Shown here in pieces: positions 31,470 to 39,707 of a stretch of DNA of 47,036 bases (its first letter is position 1; every line of letters begins with the position of its first letter). The position numbers were made by a program, and so were the translations under genes. Origin of the DNA: a virus. The notes under the pieces were generated by a model that was not told where the DNA came from, ran no database searches, and saw nothing but the letters and a program-made list of their open reading frames with translations. The DNA is taken from positions 1 through 47,036 of IMG/VR virus record IMGVR_UViG_3300031673_000097. One strand, 5' to 3'.

Positions 31470-32258
31470 CTACATATTAAAAACAGCCCTGGAATTATAC
31501 AGAGTTGTCAATTTTCCATTCCTACACGCAATAACCATTTTATATTTATTCAGAAATACGATTGATTTTTTTCTTAGAAGTCTATCATAATCATCAAGGA
31601 TCATTTTATCAGTCCAGTCTTTCACACCTTTGCATTCCTTCCGGGCTATTTCAAGTACATTAATATATGTAAATTCTATAAAAGATGAATCGTGATATTT
31701 CAGGAATAATATATAATCCAGGGCAAGACAAGTTTCAAGCCACTCACCATTTATTCCCCATGATTCAGGTTCAGTATGGGAATGAGCACCAAAGCTATTT
31801 CCATAATTTCCGGTCGGTCCTATATCTTCATCAGCATTAATTGGACTTCTATTTTTTAATTTATCCATGATTTTAATTTTATCTGGATACATATGACATA
31901 TCCTAAATCTAAAACCTAAAGGATGATAAAGATAAATATCAGAGCCCCACCACTTATCATTCCAATCCCTGAATCCTGATTTAGGAAAATCGAAAGGACA
32001 GATTATTTCTCCGCGACCTCTATCAGTTCCCTTGTGTATTCCAGGTAAATCCCAATCCTTTCCGGCATAAGCTGTGTATCCGAATTTTGTAGTGAAGTAT
32101 GCACCTTCCCGGTAGTTACAATTTTTAAAATTTAAACCTCCATACTTTTTTATAAATTCTTCTGTTGCTTTTAAGTATTTACTCTTTCCAAATATTGATT
32201 TTCTCTCACAAAATTGCCATATTTTATCGTTTAGTATTTCAATTCTTTTCTTTGCCAT
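31470..32258 (-). CDS. M23-type metallopeptidase (putative endolysin/tail hydrolase)
   Basis: A 262-residue protein with the M23 (LytM) zinc-site pair: HKGTDRGRG (first His and Asp) and GAHSHTEPE (H-x-H). The YLYHPLGFRFRICHMYPD strand and His lie between them. M23 enzymes cut peptide cross-bridges of peptidoglycan, here for lysis or entry. Start chosen at 32258 because GGAGG precedes that ATG; the upstream ATG at 32300 overlaps the preceding stop and is the alternative. Its place in the leftward block instead of beside the spanin-like genes is unusual. Confidence 0.75.
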   Translation of the reverse strand: MAKKRIEILNDKIWQFCERKSIFGKSKYLKATEEFIKKYGGLNFKNCNYREGAYFTTKFGYTAYAGKDWDLPGIHKGTDRGRGEIICPFDFPKSGFRDWNDKWWGSDIYLYHPLGFRFRICHMYPDKIKIMDKLKNRSPINADEDIGPTGNYGNSFGAHSHTEPESWGINGEWLETCLALDYILFLKYHDSSFIEFTYINVLEIARKECKGVKDWTDKMILDDYDRLLRKKSIVFLNKYKMVIACRNGKLTTLYNSRAVFNM

Positions 32259-32299
32259 AGTTGCCTTTACCTCCATATAATTTAAGAATTGTATTATCA

Positions 32300-32707
32300 T
32301 TATTTTTCCTCACTCGGATTGATTTCGATATTTCCGTTTGGGACTAAATAATAAATCCTTGTGATATTGATTATTATTTGTGTGTCTTTTGATTTTGTCT
32401 TAACCGTATCCTTGCTGCATATCCTGCCAGCAATCGGACCGCTAAGAGTATAATCAAAAACACCATAAAAACTATCAATAGTTTTACCATAAATATCTTT
32501 AATTTTATATATTCCTTTTTCTTGTTCAAAATATATAGTTTCAAGTATATTTGATTCATTATCCTCTGTCATTTCTTCAATTGTGGTTTTTTTTATTTCA
32601 GGAAATTCTATTTTCTTATTTTCTATAATATCCAAAATTAAACAAAATATTATTATACTTCCTGTTAGCACAAAAATAATTGCAATTCCTTTGTTTATAT
32701 TCTTCAT
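32300..32707 (-). CDS. Membrane-anchored hypothetical protein
   Basis: A 135-residue protein: one N-terminal membrane helix (GIAIIFVLTGSIIIFCLIL, residues 7-25), then a soluble Lys/Glu/Ile-rich part. Directly upstream of the M23 gene with a TAATGA junction, so a lysis-related partner is possible. ATG follows GGGGGA. Confidence 0.6.
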   Translation of the reverse strand: MKNINKGIAIIFVLTGSIIIFCLILDIIENKKIEFPEIKKTTIEEMTEDNESNILETIYFEQEKGIYKIKDIYGKTIDSFYGVFDYTLSGPIAGRICSKDTVKTKSKDTQIIINITRIYYLVPNGNIEINPSEEK

Positions 32708-32985
32708 TTTTTTTCCCCCGGATTAAGAATTGTATGATTATAAATATTTTGTATTTTATAATTTGCTTCTTCAATTGATAACCATTCTGAATAATTGCAG
32801 TCCGGACAAACTACCATACAAATATTTAAAAAAATATTTGGTTCTTCATTTAATCTGCCATCTTTATACAGGACCGGTTCTTTTTTTCCTTCCTCATAGG
32901 GGTAATCATCCCACTGAGAACCACCAACAAACACATTGCATAATGCTTGTTTTGATTTGCATTTAGGACAAATATAATCAGCCAT
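32704..32985 (-). CDS. Zinc-ribbon protein
   Basis: A 93-residue protein with CPKCKSKQALC at residues 6-16 and CPDCNYSEW near 66-75. Two CxxC pairs 60 residues apart form a zinc ribbon around a linker. AAGGAGG ribosome site. Probably a small nucleic-acid- or protein-binding factor. Confidence 0.7.
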   Translation of the reverse strand: MADYICPKCKSKQALCNVFVGGSQWDDYPYEEGKKEPVLYKDGRLNEEPNIFLNICMVVCPDCNYSEWLSIEEANYKIQNIYNHTILNPGEKK

Positions 32986-32999
32986 TTTAAAATTCCTCC

Positions 33000-33056
33000 T
33001 TATTCATGATCTAATGGATCATTCCCCAATCCATTTATTGAATTATCTTTATTCAT
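33000..33056 (-). CDS. Possible 18-residue peptide
   Basis: ATG overlaps the stop of the upstream zinc-finger gene (ATGA), with GGAGG before it, and the next gene's ribosome site follows its stop. Sequence MNKDNSINGLGNDPLDHE. Too short to support alone; a leader peptide is possible. Confidence 0.3.
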   Translation of the reverse strand: MNKDNSINGLGNDPLDHE

Positions 33057-33229
33057 TTAATCCTCCAATTGTGTTTAAATTCTGAATCAGTAGTGCATGT
33101 AGGACAAAACCATTTATTCTTTATCCAGTCCATACAAAACTTACAAAATATTTTACCACACTTAGAACATTTTTCAAAGTGTTTTAATTCTCTTTCATTA
33201 CCGCACTCAGTACACTGAAAAAATGGCAT
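33053..33229 (-). CDS. RING/double-zinc-finger-like 58-residue protein
   Basis: Start ATG 33229 overlaps the helicase stop (TAATG). Four CxxC pairs (CTEC, CSKC, CKFC, CPTC) occur with the spacing C-x2-C-x11-C-x2-C-x5-C-x2-C-x11-C-x2-C. This is a treble-clef or RING-like zinc domain and nearly the whole protein. The regularity supports reality. Role unknown; nucleic-acid or protein interaction. Confidence 0.7.
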   Translation of the reverse strand: MPFFQCTECGNERELKHFEKCSKCGKIFCKFCMDWIKNKWFCPTCTTDSEFKHNWRIK

Positions 33230-34995
33230 TACTTAACCTTCCTTTCAAGTTCATTTCTCTTAAACCAAACCCAACCTTTTTTATAATTTTTAATTTTTGC
33301 AATTATGTATAATAAAGGTATATCGATTGCTTTATTTTTTTCTTGCTGTTGGGCTGGTATTATTTTCGCTTTTGTCAGAACGTGATAAACCCACATTGCA
33401 GACCTTCCAAGTTCTTCTGCTATTTTCAATAATTTTTCAACTGGACCAGGGGCAGCGCTTCCATTACTATTAACATATTCCTGAATATTTTGAGCGATTC
33501 GTTCTGTATATTCTTTTTGTTCTTCCGGGGGCCTGCTGCTAAAAGTAATTAATTTTTCTGATTCGACTAATTCTGTATTAATGATTTCAATCTTTGGAGT
33601 TTGCGCAACCGCATTCCCTGGGAGAAACTTACACCCGGCACATGTTTTTTTTCCACACAGCATATAATCAATATATGGACAGTTAACAGTCCTATCAGGC
33701 TTTTTCATCCTTTCCCGTTTTTTTGTCCCATAGAAATTCCATTCAATATCATCCAGATAGAAAAGAGGTATTCCGGGATGATCCGGGTGATAGTGTTCAT
33801 CTATCAGGCCGACGTGATCGAAAAAAAGAGTCTCTTCTTTCTTATATACAAGACTGCCTTCTAAGCGGCACTGTGGGCACGTAAAGCCATAGTATAACCT
33901 TTGGCAGTGGTTACAGTATCTTTCCTCGAATGGACGCAAGCCACGGCCTACCATCTGGAAATATAGGGCTCTGGATAGGGTGGGTCTTAGTGTTGCAAGA
34001 TATTCTAAGCGGGGAATATCAAGGCCATAGGTTGGAAGATCACAACCGGTAAGACCGTCTATTTCACCATTCCGGTGTGCTTGTATGAGAGTTTTAATTT
34101 CCCCTTTTTTCATTTCTCCTTCGATACAAAAGAATTTAAATCCTGCATTATTAAACTGTTGGGCCATTTCATGAGCTGCTTTCACGGTCCGTAAAAAAAT
34201 TAGAGCTGGTTTTCCTTTATTGAAATTTTTATTTGTTTGAATTGTGGGACTGCCAGGAACTGAATAGGATGTCTTTTTTACAACTCCGTTTTTCCTATAG
34301 TGCTCTATCACATCCCCGTAAACTTTTCTTTTTGTAAGGAGCTTATCAAGTTCTTCAGCATCAAATTCCGTGCCTTTTCGGTGCAAATCTGATATTCCTT
34401 CAGGTGGTGGTGGTCGGAAATAACGTAGGGGAGAGAGGTAACCAAGGGCTGTCAGGGATGGGATGGATTCACCATATACTATATCCTCATAAGGACCACC
34501 TCCATTAACATGTAGACCTAGTCCGGATAATAATTCCGGGGTTGCTGAGAGGCCTACTACTTTTGTAGGTGGTTTTCCGATTTTGGCTCTTTCTTTATTA
34601 CATAAGTTAATAATTTCTATTTGTCTCAAAACTGCAATGTGGGCCTCATCTATTGCCAGCAAATCAGGCCATACTTTTATTTTTCCATATCTCCGGGTTA
34701 GGGTTTGTCTCGATACCACATGAGCATCAAATGCTGTACATTCATTCCGGCCATTACCTATTATTGCATGTGGAACATTCCATTTTGTGAAATGGCTTGA
34801 TCCTTGGTTTAGCAGTTCATTCCGGGGAACCATGAACCAACACTTATTTTTTCTCTTTAACGCCTGGAAAAAAATCTCTGCAACTATTGCAGTTTTACCG
34901 CCTCCTGTGGGAAGTTGAAAAAGCAAGTTGTTACAGATACGTAGTTTTTTTCTTGCTTTTCCAACTACTCTATTTTGATGCGGATATAACGGCAT
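33229..34995 (-). CDS. SF2 DEAD/DEAH-type helicase (UvsW/SSL2-like)
   Basis: A 588-residue helicase with Walker A PTGGGKTA (Lys34), motif II DEAH (residues 116-119), motif III GLSATP near 150, and later KPALIFLRTVKAAHEMAQQF (motif IV) with GRGLRPFEERY (motif VI, near 350). A zinc insertion follows (CNHCQRLYYGFTCPQC) and a further Cys cluster (CPYIDYMLCGKKTCAGC) near 440. It likely handles replication-fork or recombination intermediates. ATG overlaps the preceding stop. Confidence 0.9.
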   Translation of the reverse strand: MPLYPHQNRVVGKARKKLRICNNLLFQLPTGGGKTAIVAEIFFQALKRKNKCWFMVPRNELLNQGSSHFTKWNVPHAIIGNGRNECTAFDAHVVSRQTLTRRYGKIKVWPDLLAIDEAHIAVLRQIEIINLCNKERAKIGKPPTKVVGLSATPELLSGLGLHVNGGGPYEDIVYGESIPSLTALGYLSPLRYFRPPPPEGISDLHRKGTEFDAEELDKLLTKRKVYGDVIEHYRKNGVVKKTSYSVPGSPTIQTNKNFNKGKPALIFLRTVKAAHEMAQQFNNAGFKFFCIEGEMKKGEIKTLIQAHRNGEIDGLTGCDLPTYGLDIPRLEYLATLRPTLSRALYFQMVGRGLRPFEERYCNHCQRLYYGFTCPQCRLEGSLVYKKEETLFFDHVGLIDEHYHPDHPGIPLFYLDDIEWNFYGTKKRERMKKPDRTVNCPYIDYMLCGKKTCAGCKFLPGNAVAQTPKIEIINTELVESEKLITFSSRPPEEQKEYTERIAQNIQEYVNSNGSAAPGPVEKLLKIAEELGRSAMWVYHVLTKAKIIPAQQQEKNKAIDIPLLYIIAKIKNYKKGWVWFKRNELERKVK

Positions 34996-35129
34996 TATTC
35001 CGACTCCTGATTTACTAATTTTTCTTCAAGCCTTTTGATTTTTTTAACTAAATTATAAATTACATTTGGATAAGTGTCTTTATACTTTTCTTTAATTTCT
35101 TGTTTTACTTCTTCTTCTTCTTCGGTCAT
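34995..35129 (-). CDS. 44-residue acidic helical protein
   Basis: Starts ATG 35129, ends TAATG into the helicase start. The N terminus is a Glu run (MTEEEEEVKQEIKEKYKDT). The overlap suggests translational coupling to the helicase. No recognised family. Confidence 0.55.
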   Translation of the reverse strand: MTEEEEEVKQEIKEKYKDTYPNVIYNLVKKIKRLEEKLVNQESE

Positions 35130-35135
35130 TTTATT

Positions 35136-35333
35136 TTATCCCCATGCCTGATACCATTTTTTTACAATGATAGCTTCTATTTCGCAAACATCTATAGTCA
35201 TACTATTAAAATTTGTACCAACCCACTCAATCATTCTTTCCGGATTACTTAATTTTGTATATTTAAATTTATTTGCCCAAAAATAAATAACATTTCCACT
35301 TTTCATATATATCGATATTTTTAATTTAAACAT
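35136..35333 (-). CDS. 65-residue hypothetical protein
   Basis: Start at 35333 with GGAGG six bases upstream, overlapping the preceding gene. A beta-strand-rich N terminus (KLKISIYMKSGNVIYFWA) and a helical end. No family recognised. Confidence 0.6.
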   Translation of the reverse strand: MFKLKISIYMKSGNVIYFWANKFKYTKLSNPERMIEWVGTNFNSMTIDVCEIEAIIVKKWYQAWG

Positions 35334-35730
35334 GCTTTACCTCCTGGAGTTCCCTACACTCCTTCCTTACTTTTTCCATTTCTTCTTTTCCATATCCCCA
35401 TAAATCACCATCATCAACTATATTTTTATTCCATGGTCCTAAATGGTTTATAGGAAGTTTTCCTTTGCCTTGAATATATTTTCTAAGTGCTATCATAAGT
35501 GCTCTTAATGTGCTGCCATGCGAAAACTTTCTTGCAATATTATGAAGAGACTGACTGAAATTTATTTCATTTCCTGAATATTCAGATACATAATAAACCA
35601 ATCCATCCTTAATTTTAAGATATCCTACTCTATTTTCTTTATCATAATAAAAAAATCTCCTGCCATGATCTGAAATAATTTTAATAAACTTGTTTGCAAT
35701 TACAAGCCTATCTTCCCTGGTTAATTTCAT
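35326..35730 (-). CDS. 134-residue hypothetical protein
   Basis: Start at ATG 35730 with AAAGGAGG, in place of the longer frame opening at 35781. MKLTREDRLVIANKFIKIIS and a later RGKGKLPIN-like basic segment near 95. The middle (NRVGYLKIKDGLVYYVS) suggests a small beta core. Function unknown. Confidence 0.6.
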   Translation of the reverse strand: MKLTREDRLVIANKFIKIISDHGRRFFYYDKENRVGYLKIKDGLVYYVSEYSGNEINFSQSLHNIARKFSHGSTLRALMIALRKYIQGKGKLPINHLGPWNKNIVDDGDLWGYGKEEMEKVRKECRELQEVKHV

Positions 35731-35741
35731 TTTTTCCTCCT

Positions 35742-35936
35742 TTAAATATGAAAAAATAATATGCTTATAATTATAAAACATATTAAAATTACAACAATAA
35801 GACCTATAATAATTCTATCTTTAATTTTTAATTTCATATCCATTTCTTGTATATATTTTCTAAAATCATTACCTGCAAGAGCTGCCATATTTCTTTTCCA
35901 TATTTTGCGTTTTTTCTTATCTTGTTTGCTACTCAT
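35742..35936 (-). CDS. Small tail-anchored membrane protein
   Basis: A 64-residue protein: Lys-rich N terminus (residues 1-40), then one C-terminal membrane helix (IIIGLIVVILICFIIISIL, residues 42-60). Topology suggests inner-membrane anchoring with a basic face. AGGAG ribosome site. Function unknown; possible membrane-attached replication or exclusion factor. Confidence 0.6.
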   Translation of the reverse strand: MSSKQDKKKRKIWKRNMAALAGNDFRKYIQEMDMKLKIKDRIIIGLIVVILICFIIISILFFHI

Positions 35937-35948
35937 AGTTTTCTCCTG

Positions 35949-36206
35949 TCAAATTATATCAATTAATAAAATAATTCCTTCTTTTTCTATTATTTCAGGA
36001 TCATCTTCATCAATTTCTTTATCATCTATTAGATATGATTTATCTAAATAACTACCACCGTCGTATTCCCAATATTTACCATAATAAGCTTCTTTTGTTT
36101 TCCCTTGAAAATACATTCCGCAATCATCTGCTATATCATCCGAAGTAAAAGGTACAATTTCAGCATTTGGATATTTATTTAATAAATCTCTTAATATTTT
36201 ATTCAT
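35949..36206 (-). CDS. Acidic 85-residue hypothetical protein
   Basis: ATG at 36206 after AAGGAG. Highly acidic C-terminal half (DDKEIDEDDPEIIEKEG), with a pI clearly low. DNA-mimic-type proteins share this property, but no family is recognised. Confidence 0.55.
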   Translation of the reverse strand: MNKILRDLLNKYPNAEIVPFTSDDIADDCGMYFQGKTKEAYYGKYWEYDGGSYLDKSYLIDDKEIDEDDPEIIEKEGIILLIDII

Positions 36207-36390
36207 GATTTTTCTCCTTGACTGTAAATGGTTTTCTCTTATCATATTCGGAACGCTTGCCTTTATTCCAGTTTTTAACTGGTCTATAATAACCTACTAT
36301 CCGGGTATATACTGCACACTCAGTACCCATAGTTTTATTTAATTTTTCTTTAAGAGTATTTATTTTTTCATCAATCGATATTGATTGCAT
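36199..36390 (-). CDS. NrdD C-terminal (glycyl-radical tail) peptide
   Basis: A 63-residue protein matching the radical-bearing end of class III (anaerobic) ribonucleotide reductase: CAVYTRIVGYYRPVKNWNKG with the Gly of RxxGY and the following NWNKGK-x-x-EY-x-x-R. The rest of NrdD, including its zinc-binding Cys pairs, is absent. A standalone glycyl-radical tail resembles the YfiD/GrcA spare-part idea, in which a short protein restores a damaged enzyme. It could also be a remnant. ATG follows GGAGAATTGA; the start overlaps the upstream stop. Confidence 0.75.
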   Translation of the reverse strand: MQSISIDEKINTLKEKLNKTMGTECAVYTRIVGYYRPVKNWNKGKRSEYDKRKPFTVKEKNHE

Positions 36391-36940
36391 TCAATTCTCC
36401 TATAAAGGCGATTTTATAAATATATGTCTGTTTAGAATAATTTCTTTTACTAGGAATTCCGATATTATGTGCAGTTGTAAAAACATGTAATCCCATAGCC
36501 TCCGGTATTAATTCATAACATAAATGCTTTTCTTCTCCTGTATTAGTGTAAAAGTTTCCTTTTTGGTCCACTCCCGAACTTCCTAATTGTAATATAATAT
36601 CTTGACACATTTCTTCTAAAATCTTTTTTATTGATGGTTGCCAAAAAAGCAAACATCTCGCTTGTTTTTTTGTCCATTTTGGATGTAATTTTAACATTCT
36701 TTTTTCTTGTTTTTCTATATTGAATTTAATATAAACAAAATAACAATGTGCTGATAAATTATATTTTTTTTCTAATCTAATTGAATTAGGTGGACACTGT
36801 TGGGATTTACCGACATTCGGGCAACCATTTTTATGTCCTGGATATGGCAATTTACATAAGTTAATAGAATTTATAACAAAAAATAATCTTTTTATTTCTT
36901 TTATTCCTTTTCCTTCTATACAATCAATTAATTCACTCAA
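36371..36940 (-). CDS. Cys-rich putative metal/Fe-S-binding protein (DUF2284-like)
   Basis: A 189-residue protein with TTG start at 36940 after AAGGA. CKLPYPGHKNGCPNVGKSQQ followed by CPP resembles the N-terminal Cys motif of DUF2284-type metal-binding proteins. A Cys near 148 and a later HVFTTAHNIGIP segment follow. It lies next to, and overlaps, the glycyl-radical peptide; a redox or activation role for that pair is inference. Confidence 0.6.
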   Translation of the reverse strand: MSELIDCIEGKGIKEIKRLFFVINSINLCKLPYPGHKNGCPNVGKSQQCPPNSIRLEKKYNLSAHCYFVYIKFNIEKQEKRMLKLHPKWTKKQARCLLFWQPSIKKILEEMCQDIILQLGSSGVDQKGNFYTNTGEEKHLCYELIPEAMGLHVFTTAHNIGIPSKRNYSKQTYIYKIAFIGELNAINID

Positions 36941-36955
36941 AATAAATCCTTCCTT

Positions 36956-39667
36956 TTAAAATGGTATATCGTCAATCACACCGGCAATAATTACACAAAC
37001 TCTAGTTTTGCCGGATATAAATACTGGATATGATTTTTCGGTGCATCCTGGGTGTCTTGTAAGATGTCTTGCATATCCAGTACCCATATTTATGATTTTT
37101 TTTATCTCATGGTGATTTTTTACAATTGCCAGATCACCATTAAAAACAGTCAGGCCATAACGTCCTGCAATATTTTTTAGATTTTGAACATCTTTTACAG
37201 ATAGGATTTCTTTTCCTTCGGAGTCACTATCTACTCCGGTTAATTTTCTGCATGTATAAATGGATTGAATTATTTCTCGGAGTGTCATTTTATTTTTATA
37301 CCCATCGACCGGCACCGATTCATCTAATAGGCGGGTGATTATTTCATCCGCCTCATTTCGGACCTCTTCTGCAGGTCTTGCTGTATACATGCTATCTATT
37401 ATATTATTCACATCTTTAAGGTTGATTTCATCAGCTCCAAACCATATATAATAATATGCAGCAATTAATAAACCTTCTGCCCTACTCCTACGTGATTCGA
37501 GTTTTATTTTTTCTTGCAGAATTGATCCAATTTTTTCTGCAAGTTCTATAATTTCATGTAGCTTACTCCATGTTCTTGCTCGGATCGCACGACAATTTTT
37601 TTCAGTTAATAACCTATCTATATTTTTTTTAATACTTTTCCAATCATTATCTTTTTTAATTAGATTTACTATGAAAAGTCGTTTGTCGTCTGCCACATCT
37701 CCGACAACTGGATCAATAGAAATAAACATAAACATACTTTTCATTCTAAAAGAAATTGCCTTATGTCCTGGTGTTCCCTTGTATCCATCCGGGGCAGTTT
37801 CGCAGAAACTAACTCGCATCAAGGATAAAAAAGCTTCTCTCTTTTCCCTATCCTTGATGCTTTTTCCATCAGCCTCTTCTACTATTATTCCTTCCGAATT
37901 GTTACCATTTTCTTGACGACATCCAGCAGGGGAGCTTTCCGTTCCCGTAAGTTCATAACTTAAGGACAGAGGTCTTGCTATTCTTTCAAAGATAGCCGTT
38001 TTTCCTGTTTGTGATTCTCCAGTCATCAAAATTGGTGGTCTATATGTAAGTACTCCTGAAACCCAAGACAAAGCACTCCAGGCCATAAGATATATACAAT
38101 CTGTATCAGTTTCAAAAGTCATTTGTTTAACTACTTCGAATATTTCTTTGCATAGATCACTGGATGCCGGTTTATCTTTTATTCCTAAATCCTTTCTACT
38201 TTTTTGCTCAAATATTTTTTCGGGATCAGCTTGTCCAATTAACGTTTCACCATCCCAATAACAAAAAGAACCATCTTTATTTTTCCAGGCTCCACGTCCT
38301 AAAATTCTTTTAATATTAAATTTTGTAAATACTGTACTTTGAATTAACCAGTCTGTTGCTTGGTCCCATGAATCGGTGGTCATCTTAAAATCGTGTTGAA
38401 ATCCATTTTTCCAAAAAGATAAAGGGGCTAATACTTTTAAAAATCCTTTTGATAAGGACGTTAGATTTGTATTCATGAGTATTTTAGCGTAACTCATATA
38501 ATAAGCTTGTTTATCGTCTGCCATACCCAGGATTCTGAAAGGGATTTCATCACCAGAAACGGAGCCACCATCAACCGGATTATTTCTCAAAGGAGGCGAA
38601 ACAGTTTTTTCCGGTCCCGATGGCTCCATTTCTGGTGATGAAATTATATATTCTGTCAGTTCTTCTGGTGTTGCTACCTGGAGAGCTTCGACAATATCAG
38701 CACCGTCTTGTTTAATTTCGCGGGCTTTTGGGTATGGCTGTATAAGTTTTGCATCAATTCCTAGTTGTTTTTTTATTCTTTGTTTTACAGTTATACCCGT
38801 TTTTATTCCTGGTTGCTGTGGAGGTGATTTCATGTTTCCAACATTGTCTTTTTTCTGGTCATCATCCGGGTATATATATATTTGTGCTCTTGTTCCGAGT
38901 GGTGCAAAAAATACTTGTTTCGCTTTTGCTCCGCCTCCGTTCCAAGTTGTGTGAATGAAGGTTGGTAGTTTTTCCTCTGCTATTTTTGCACATTTTGCAC
39001 CTTCGTGAATCATCCTGGGAACTGTAGGATTTTTATATAATTTATCTCGATTATATAGCAAAATTGGATATTTTGAGCAGGCAACACTTTTTCCGGTCCA
39101 GTAGAAGGACATTACCGTTTTTTTTCCTGCCCCTTCAAATCTTACATCTAATAGCTCAAAAAGGCCGTCTTCATTCAAATATGGCCAGGCTCCAGTGATT
39201 GTATCGCCCCATGCCAGCTGTTGCGCTGCTGATCCGCACAGGACTGGGTCATCACCACGATTTTTTGATACATTTTCACCTACAAATTCACATATTTGCA
39301 GCAATCTTTTAGTGGTAAATTCTTTTTTTGCTTGTTCATAAGGTATTGCTTTATACTTTTTTTCATTCGTTTTTTCTATTTCTATTCCAAATGCCTTTTT
39401 TACTTCATTCACTTTTTCCGGGAAGGATTGTAATCCACACAATAAGCCCGCGACTTCGAAAATATCCCAACTTGTGCCACATACAGCACACCATATATTA
39501 TAATTATTCTTAGCTCCAGGCGCATAAACTACTGCCGTCTCTTCATTATCCGTATGATCCGGTGCAGGGCAGTGTATCCGGGCCGCACCGTTTTTCTGTA
39601 CTATTTGGATTCCTTTATGGGTGAGGTATTCTTTTAATCTTGGTTTTAAGGCTTTTGTGTCAGTCAC
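36956..39667 (-). CDS. Primase-helicase (zinc finger, TOPRIM-like, AAA+/SF3-type)
   Basis: A 903-residue replication protein starting at GTG 39667. N-terminal zinc finger: CPAPDH (Cys33, His37) and CAVC (Cys60, Cys63), as in CHC2 primases. Then a TOPRIM-like centre with IHEGAKCAKIAEEKLPTF and YIYPDDDQKKD near 270. The C-terminal half is an AAA+ helicase with Walker A GESQTGKT near 550 and a following EEADG acidic motif. It primes and unwinds DNA at the phage fork. Strongest replication gene in the window. Confidence 0.88.
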   Translation of the reverse strand: MTDTKALKPRLKEYLTHKGIQIVQKNGAARIHCPAPDHTDNEETAVVYAPGAKNNYNIWCAVCGTSWDIFEVAGLLCGLQSFPEKVNEVKKAFGIEIEKTNEKKYKAIPYEQAKKEFTTKRLLQICEFVGENVSKNRGDDPVLCGSAAQQLAWGDTITGAWPYLNEDGLFELLDVRFEGAGKKTVMSFYWTGKSVACSKYPILLYNRDKLYKNPTVPRMIHEGAKCAKIAEEKLPTFIHTTWNGGGAKAKQVFFAPLGTRAQIYIYPDDDQKKDNVGNMKSPPQQPGIKTGITVKQRIKKQLGIDAKLIQPYPKAREIKQDGADIVEALQVATPEELTEYIISSPEMEPSGPEKTVSPPLRNNPVDGGSVSGDEIPFRILGMADDKQAYYMSYAKILMNTNLTSLSKGFLKVLAPLSFWKNGFQHDFKMTTDSWDQATDWLIQSTVFTKFNIKRILGRGAWKNKDGSFCYWDGETLIGQADPEKIFEQKSRKDLGIKDKPASSDLCKEIFEVVKQMTFETDTDCIYLMAWSALSWVSGVLTYRPPILMTGESQTGKTAIFERIARPLSLSYELTGTESSPAGCRQENGNNSEGIIVEEADGKSIKDREKREAFLSLMRVSFCETAPDGYKGTPGHKAISFRMKSMFMFISIDPVVGDVADDKRLFIVNLIKKDNDWKSIKKNIDRLLTEKNCRAIRARTWSKLHEIIELAEKIGSILQEKIKLESRRSRAEGLLIAAYYYIWFGADEINLKDVNNIIDSMYTARPAEEVRNEADEIITRLLDESVPVDGYKNKMTLREIIQSIYTCRKLTGVDSDSEGKEILSVKDVQNLKNIAGRYGLTVFNGDLAIVKNHHEIKKIINMGTGYARHLTRHPGCTEKSYPVFISGKTRVCVIIAGVIDDIPF

Positions 39668-39707
39668 GAAAGAGATTATCCCTCTGCTGTATCATATATT
39701 CTAGCAT

